Assembly (NCBI GenBank): GCA_032164245.1
Contig: JAVMKO010000010.1
Coordinates: 44,910,848-44,974,847 of the forward strand
From: Sternotherus odoratus
Taxonomy: Eukaryota > Chordata > Testudines > Kinosternidae
Direction of reading: 5' to 3'
Length of the DNA: 64,000 nucleotides
Every line of letters begins with the position of its first letter. Position 1 is the first letter of the stretch. The position numbers and the translations under genes are program-made. The notes below the pieces were generated by a model that was not told where the DNA came from, made no database searches, and saw only the letters and a program-made list of their open reading frames with translations. Below, piece by piece: positions 57,791 to 64,000 of the stretch.

Positions 57791-59399
57791 TTTTGGGCGG
57801 GATCGTTTCATGCTGGCGGAGGCGAGAGCCCCACTGCGGGTGGGGGGGAGGTTACCGATCACCAGGCCACGGAACATGGGGGATGGCTGGGGACAGCTCC
57901 TCTTACCACGAGTAGCAGCTTGCGGCCTATGCCTGCAGAGCTGTAGGGGCCAATGCTGACTTTGTTTATACCACAGCCAATCTGGAGTAACCCCCCCAAA
58001 GCGACAGGCGTTACACCAGTGTGAGATCCGCAACTGGCCCTTTGCTTTGAGGTCAGAGGTTCTAATCCAGCCCAAGCATGGAAGAGAAAAGCTGGTCCCA
58101 CCTGGCAGCTTTGTGCCTGCCTTGGTCCATCTCGCAGTACTCGGTGTCGCACCAGACCAGTGAGGCCAAGGACAAGAGGGCCAAGGTGGCAGAGCAGTGA
58201 GGCATGTTGGTGCTGTCCCTGTTTTGTGGCTTCCGGGGGTAGTGTGTCAGTCCAATGCCATGTTCCCCCTACGCACTGAGGAAGGCAGTTCGCTGGCTGC
58301 AGTGGTTTGAAATCACTAAACTCTGACTCTCCTCCCTAGGACTAGTTCTGCCTTTGCTTACACTCCTGTACCCCAATTATCCCCTCATTATGTGTTGGGG
58401 AGAACAGGTGGAGACAGGTGCAGTGACTTGCTCAGGGCTGTAAGGAGGAGTTGATGGGAGAGGTGGGCTTAGGATGCAGGAGATCCTGGCTCCTTGCCCT
58501 GCATCTCAGAGAACGGCATGCTCTTGCCCACAAGTCAGGCCTGCAGCGTTAGTGCCAGTACCTGGAGGAAGCTAGCTGAGAGGGAGGGAGAGCACCTGAA
58601 TCTGGAGGGGTTTGTCCCTGAGAGGGAACCGAGAGCTAACAGAGCCCCGTGGAGCAGAGTCTGTGGCAGTGCATTGGGCTGTGAGAGCTGGTCCTGGAGC
58701 AATGCCAGCACCAGAGCAGGCACCCCGTGGCAGCAGCATTGCTGAAGCGCAGGAGCACTGATAGTTCATGGTGGGCTCCCTCTGACAGCCAAGGCACACA
58801 TTGTTCTGGGAACAAATGTACTTGTCAAAGCAAACACAGAGAGCAGAAGACAACAGGCCGGCCGTGCAGCCACTGGCAGCGTGTCAGGCCTACGCCCACA
58901 CAGAGCGGGAATCGCATTTGTAAAATTCAGCCTGGCGAGTGGCTCCTGTTGGGTGAAGCGTGGGCACCGCCTGTGTCGCTTCTGGCTCAGCCACAGCCTC
59001 TCTCAGGCACTACAGCCAGGTGGTTCTGGCACTGGCCTGGGGGAGCCATGGGTTAAGTTCCTGCGCTGCCTGATTCTGAGTGGCCTAGGACAAAAAAACG
59101 CTGCTCTGAGTCAGGCAGAACAGGGTTTTACACCTGACTCTCCCTCCCGCCTTCCCGGACATTTCCCACAATCCCGTTTCACAACAGAGCGAGGGGCTGG
59201 GGTTGGCCCAGTGAGGGATAGGTTTCATTATTTGATCCCATCAAAGTTGCCGTGAAGCAGACTGTCATCTCCGGGGCAGTGCGAGTCACACGCTTGGCAA
59301 TCTTCTGCCTGTGGCCGATGCTCTGGGCTCCATGCCGGCTGGTCTGGGCCCAGGCCGGACGCCCTGGCAGCCTGCAATCCCAAAGACCCTGCCATGCAG

Positions 59400-60400
59400 C
59401 TAGATCAACTGGACCCAGGCAAGACAGATGGGTCTGCTTGTCAATGGCTGGTTTTTCTCTGCAGTGAGAACCCTAGTGCATTGCCCATCTGGCATGAGAG
59501 CTCTTGGGAGAGGAGGCTGCAGGGGCTCAGGGGCCAGAGGTCCCCTTTCCACCAGGCCCAGCAGGGGATGGTCTCTGCTTTCCCAGCAAGTGGCTGAGGT
59601 TGGCTCACGGGCAGGAGTGAGCCAGCTGGTTATTGACGCAGAGAGAGAGAGGACAATAAACACATCCAAGCGGGTCGGGGTCTCCACACAAGCTAGCTCA
59701 TCCATTACTGCCTCATTGAGTCCACACCCAAAATGATTCAAGTGGGCTGCCTCATTCCACTCAACACCAGCCGTGAGTCGCTGGAACTGGACACCATATG
59801 AGGCAGCTGGCTCCTGCCCTTGCTGGAGCAGTTGCAGTGTGGCTTCCGCTGAGTGAGCTAGATGAGGGTTGTTAAAGAAGGTGAACAATGCTCACAGAAA
59901 GACATTCCAGTCTGTTAACACCCAGGCTGCCCTGCTCCAACAGGGGGAGGCCCAATCCAGCGCTTCTCCACTAAGCAAAGTGATCAATAGTGGCCGGGAA
60001 ACGCAAACCCGGCCAGGCAGGGGGAGATGGCTCCAGGGCCGGTCCCAGGCACCAGTGGAGGAAGCAAGTACCTGGGGCGGTACATGCTAAGGAGCGGCTG
60101 GATACATTCAAGGGCGGAGCAGGAAAGGGAGAGTGCATTGGTTCAAGAATCCCCTCATGGCGCCCATCAAAATGTTTGGCTAGTGATACCCTGGGGCTTG
60201 GGTCAGAGGGTCGTGGCCCAATCCGAGCCTGGAGCGCAGAATTTCCCTCCTGGAACCATGCTAGCTGCTTGTCTAGTGTCAGATTTGCTGCTTGGAGATG
60301 TGTCATTTGGGACTGCAGCAGAGGGCTCTTGGTTTGGAGTTGCACAATCCACCCTAGGGATCCAGTGGGTGATGGCAGACCTGCCCCTTCCATATCTCTA
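59400..60400 (-). mobile_element. Ty3/gypsy gag relic
   Basis: Minus-strand frames encode a coiled N-terminal piece (LQSQMTHLQAANLTLDKQLA, then VSLAKHFDGRHEG). Farther on is the capsid-like pattern of sushi-type gypsy elements: HSAEATLQLLQQGQEPAASY, GVQFQRLTAGVEWNEAA and LNEAVMDELACVETPTRLD. Stops and frameshifts separate the pieces. Confidence 0.75.
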
Positions 60401-60689
60401 TCAAGGTGCTCCCACAGAGTGGGTCAGAAGTGGGTCTGGACAAACCGTAAGGGACTGGGGCTTAGGCAGTCTTAGCTGGCGGTCACAGCTAGGGTGAGGT
60501 CTGCTCACCAGGGTTGGTAGCTGATGGGCAGGAGCTGGAGGAATTGCAAGAGCCAGGTCCTCTAAGTAAGAATCAGAGTCAGGCAAGAGTTGGAGACTGG
60601 AGATTAGAGTCAGTACCAGTCAGAGGATCAAGCAAATTTGATCAGAGGGCCACATGGTATCATCACTATGGGGTCTTGGGTGGTACTTC

Positions 60690-61530
60690 CTGCAGCATCT
60701 ACTCTCCAGAGTGCCCCCCAGCTGTAGCTCTACAGCTCTTGTGGTGCTGTAGGAACATCAGTTTTTCCAGGCTCTGCAGACCTGGGTTCTAGTCCCTAGA
60801 ACCTTACATCCAGTCCATCAGGTGCCCTGAGTGATCTTAGAATCAAGGACTTCATGAACAATGTATTCCTACTGACTTTGTTCTTGCAGTGATTGGACTT
60901 TATGGGGACATGTGTTTTCAGTGTAGGGCTTTGGAAGGAAGAGGAGGAATACGGGGTGGACTCTAAGCGATTGAGGGAGTTGGAGCTTGAAGTTAATTAG
61001 TTGCTGAATTTAGTACAGGCTGAGGAATGGATAGTCTCATTTAATGAGAGGCTGTGTCCATGTGGTAGTGTTGTGTAGAAAACCATACCTTTGTCTTACA
61101 GAGTAGGCAAGGCCTTGCGGTCTTTGCTTGTCTGCTTGCTTTTTGTTGCCTTCTCAAGTTGTCCCTTCACCTCCTCTTGGTGCTAGGTCTGAGGCTAGTG
61201 GGCCGGGGAGGATGTGGGTCATTGTGGGTGAAATAAGGGGGGGTAACCATATTTGACAAAGAAGTGGCCGTCGCCTGTGCGTGCTTGGTCTGCATTATTA
61301 TATGAGAACTTGGCATATGGTAACAGTGAAATCCAGTCTTCATGGTGATGGCTGGTGTAACATTGTACGTATTGCTCTAGGATCTGGTTGATTCTTTCTT
61401 CTTTGACCATTCGGCTGAGGGTGGTAAGCAGAGGACGTGTACACATAGATGCCTAATAGATGTAGGTCCTCATGCCAGAAGCGGCCGATAAACTGGGGTC
61501 CCCGTTCAGAGGTGACAAAGCACATAAAGG
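60690..61530 (-). mobile_element. Ty3/gypsy integrase C-terminal half and chromodomain relic
   Basis: Reading on the minus strand, FVTSERGPQFIGRFW and SSAYHPQPNGQ belong to the integrase core. INQILEQYVQCY, LPYAKFSYNNADQARTG and KYGYPPLFHP follow. The motif EYIVHEVLDSKITQGT near 60850 resembles the start of a chromodomain, which marks chromovirus-type gypsy elements. The frame is broken several times. Confidence 0.8.
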
Positions 61531-62740
61531 AGAGGAAAGGGTAGGAGGGTGAAGATAGGATACAGAGGGACCTAGACAAATTACAGGACTGGGCCAAAAG
61601 AAATCTGATAAGGTTCAACAAGGAGAAGTGCAGAGTCCTGCACTTAGAACGGAAGAATCCCATGCACTGCTACAGACTAGGGACCGAATGGCTAGGCAGC
61701 AGGTCTGCAGAAAAGGACCTAGGGGTTACAGTGGACAAGAAGCTGGATATGAGTCAACAGTGTGCCCTTGTTGCCAAGAAGGCTAATGGCATTTTGGGCT
61801 GTATAAGTAGGGGCATTTCCAGCAGATCGAGGGATGTGATCATTCCCCTCTATTCGGCATTGGTGAGGCCTCATCTGGAGTACTTTGTCCAGCTTTGGCC
61901 CCCACACTACAAGAAGGATGTGGAAAAATTGGAAAGATTTCAGCAGAGGGAACAAAAATAATTAGAGGGCTGGAGCACATGAATTACAAGGAGAGGCTGA
62001 AGAAACTGGGATTATTTAGTCTTCAGAAGAGAAGAATGGGGGAGGGACGGGATTTGAAAGCTGCTTTCAGTTACCTGAATGGGGGTTCCAAAGAGAATGG
62101 ATCTAGACTGTTCTCAGTGGTAGCAGATGGCAGAACAAGGAGTAATGGTCTCAAGTTGCAGTGGGGGAGGTTTAGGTTGGATATTAGGAAAAACTTTTTC
62201 AGTAGGAGGGTGGTGAAGCACTGGAATGGGTTACCTAGGGAGGTGGTGGAATCTTCTTCCTTAGATGTTTTTAAGGTCAGGCTTGACAAAGCCCTGGCTG
62301 GGATGATTTAGTTGGGGATTGGTCCTGCTTTGAGCAGGGGGTTGGGCAGTGGTCCCCAACCCCCGGGCCGCGGACCGGTACCGGTCCGTGGATCATTTGG
62401 CACCGGGCCACGGCTGCCTTCGGTTCAGTGGCGCCGCCGGTCTCTCAGCGCCGCGGGGTACTTCCTGCCCTTATATGTCCACCGAAACGCCGCCACCGTG
62501 ATAGCTTCCGTATCGGAGGTAATGTATTCGGCGGCATTTCGGCGGACATACAAGGTTCCGCCGCGCCGAGGAAAAAAAAATAGGGTCGCGCCGCGCCGAG
62601 GAAAAGGGGTCTTGCTGCGCCCTGGGCCGCAGTACAATTGTAGAAGCGTTGACCGGTCCGCGGTCATTCAAAGGTTGGGGACCACTGGACTAGATGACCT
62701 CTTGAGGTCCCTTCCAACCCTGATATTCTATGATTCTATG
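61530..62740 (+). mobile_element. CR1 LINE, 3' part, inserted in a gypsy integrase
   Basis: Plus-strand frames encode the CR1 RT C-terminal region: [58 protein letters not shown] and VVKHWNGLPREVVESSSLD. The 3' end carries GAGGTCCCTTCCAACCC and the repeated ATTCTATG typical of CR1. It is truncated at 5', as usual for CR1. Another element interrupts it at 62347-62687. Confidence 0.93.
62347..62687. mobile_element. hAT-like MITE inside the CR1
   Basis: The ends CAGTGGTCCCCAACCCC and GGTTGGGGACCACTG are inverted. The interior is GC-rich with paired CGGACCGGTACCGGTCCG-type sequence and two CGCGCCGAGGAAAA copies. It splits the CR1 tail between GGGGGTTGG and ACTAGATGACC. I see no clear 8-bp duplication. 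Confidence 0.85.
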
Positions 62741-63150
62741 ATCTGGGAGGCCATGAAGCTGGCCCACATTGTTTATCTAGAGCTGGGTGGTTTCCCCTGT
62801 GAAGGGTAAACCAGTGCATGGAATGAAGCGGACCATTTAGAAAAGTGATCAACTACGGTCAGGATAGTCACAAAACCACTGGATTCCATTAGTTCCTCCA
62901 CAACATTCAAGGAAGTGGTTCCCAGGGCTGAGGTGGGGGTGTCCAGAGGTTGGAGGAAACCTCAGGGTCTCTGGTGTGGGATCTTGGTGTGGGAACACAC
63001 CTGGCAAGAAGTGACAAAAGTCTCTATAGTGAAGCTCATCCAGGGCCAGCAGAAGTACTAGACATCAGCTGGGTTTTATATCGCTCTAAGTGTCCTGCCA
63101 GGGTGGAGTCGTGACACAGATGAAGACTGCCACTCTTACAGGTCCTGGGG
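62741..63150 (-). mobile_element. Ty3/gypsy integrase N-terminal half
   Basis: On the minus strand come HDSTLAGHLERYKT and TSCQVCSHTK, the HHCC zinc-binding region. ILTVVDHFSKWSASFH follows, the start of the catalytic core with its first Asp, and then VGQLHGLPD. The next expected residues resume across the CR1 insertion at 61530. Confidence 0.85.
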
Positions 63151-64000
63151 GGACAGAGATGTGTTCCCATATGAATGTGAGCCCCTCCCAGGTGTGGTGT
63201 GGTTTTTCAGTCAATGGCCATCTCGGCCGATGGAATTCCAGAGATTAATTCCCCCTGGAATTAATAAAGTTGCTCTTGTTCAAATGCACCCTGCATTCAG
63301 TGTCACAACATTATGAATGACCCTTTGGGTTCTGCCTAGATTCCAAGTGCATCCTGCTATCTCCACTCCCCTGCAGTCTCTACTGGATAGAAGACAGTGT
63401 TGCTGTTTCTCTTTAACAGCTGTTGTGTAATCCCCCAGAGGTGGCTGCTTTTCAATGGTGGGTGAAGTGACTCCGATGTGTAGCGTGCTCTGGGGAGCTT
63501 TCAGCCTAAAAGGTGGGCATATGGGGGAAGGCCTTTCACCAGCTGGGGAGAGCTTCTGGACAGGATGCCCCATCTCCCAGAATCCTCTGGTGCTGTGAAC
63601 ACCCGCAGTTCGTCCCACTTGTTTGACTTTAGAGGCTGGGCAGAAGGAAGACAGTAGGCGGCCTGGGTGGTATTGTTGGTAGGGCCGGTGTTTATTTTAG
63701 CAACACACAAAAAATGGATTGAATTATGAATGAGTTCACAACTATTGTGGGAGCAGCGTTGTTACAGCCCGGGGAGACTCTGTGGCAGGGCCCCTTGGAG
63801 TGACAGTATCCCCTGGGAACAGGGGAAGAACCAGCGCTCAGGACAGGTGTGAAAGGAGGGGGCTGGGATGCAACTAGTAAGTGAATCCAGACAGAAGAGG
63901 GAACCAGAAGATTCTCCCAGCCTTGCTGGCAGGACAGACCCAGTGCTAACCCATTGGGGGGGTCCCAAGAATGAATATGTTTGTCCCTCCCCCCTGGAGC

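Larger units (their letters stand above)
57791..64000. other. Intergenic region downstream of the C16orf96-like gene
   Basis: No host gene is seen. Pieces of MIR-like SINE lie at 58380-58490 and 59020-59100. Ty3/gypsy, CR1 and hAT-like sequences fill 59.4-63.2 kb. From 63200 to 64000 I recognise nothing definite. Confidence 0.6.

Noticed and set aside
59400..59888. 162-codon gag-like open frame as a possible domesticated host gene
   Set aside because: Mammalian RTL/PEG10-type genes derive from sushi gag, but here the frame is short, the neighbouring gag pieces are broken by stops and frameshifts, and the region is full of decayed element sequence. Nothing indicates selection for a host protein.
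62312..62809. 165-codon plus-strand open frame
   Set aside because: It runs through the CR1 tail and the nested hAT-like MITE. It is an artefact of GC-rich repeat sequence.

Overview
The window is nuclear DNA from a vertebrate, most likely a cryptodiran turtle. Three interrupted genes with GT-AG introns lie in the order HMOX2 (+), CDIP1 (-), C16orf96-like (+), which matches human 16p13.3. The turtle call rests on the interspersed repeats: a tRNA-headed SINE with a CR1-like tail (13592-13781, the architecture of the tortoise Pol III/SINE), CR1 LINEs with the repeated ATTCTATG 3' end, MIR-like SINEs, and many non-autonomous hAT-like elements with 8-bp target duplications. A crocodilian cannot be fully excluded from sequence reading alone.

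Layout. 1-10770: the 3' part of HMOX2. Four coding exons cover everything after the short N-terminus and are followed by the 3' UTR. The introns carry MITEs, SINEs and a 19-copy, 32-bp minisatellite. 10771-15499: intergenic DNA between convergent genes, made mostly of repeats. 15500-31050: CDIP1 on the minus strand, with a ~3.1 kb 3' UTR, four coding exons (201 aa), a ~9 kb 5' intron and a CpG-island promoter at about 30.4-31.3 kb. 31.1-33.1 kb: short intergenic spacer. 33117-57790: a 16-exon C16orf96/DUF4795-family gene predicted at 690 aa. All exon phases agree. 57.8-64 kb: intergenic DNA dominated by a decayed Ty3/gypsy chromovirus-type retrotransposon, a CR1 LINE inserted in its integrase, and a hAT-like element inserted in that CR1.

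The three genes are neighbours by conserved synteny and do not form a pathway. HMOX2 is the constitutive ER heme oxygenase. CDIP1 is a LITAF-domain endolysosomal membrane protein linked to p53- and TNF-dependent apoptosis. C16orf96 is poorly characterised and related in its C-terminal part to the sperm-flagellum protein QRICH2.

I found no new defence or gene system. The most notable items are an RNase H-bearing I-group LINE relic at 45.3-46.8 kb, the three-layer transposon nest at 61.2-63.2 kb, the minisatellite that appears to have grown from a hAT terminus, a GC-rich hAT-like element with a ~38-bp near-perfect hairpin, and loss of the core-domain Cys-Pro heme-regulatory motif in HMOX2.
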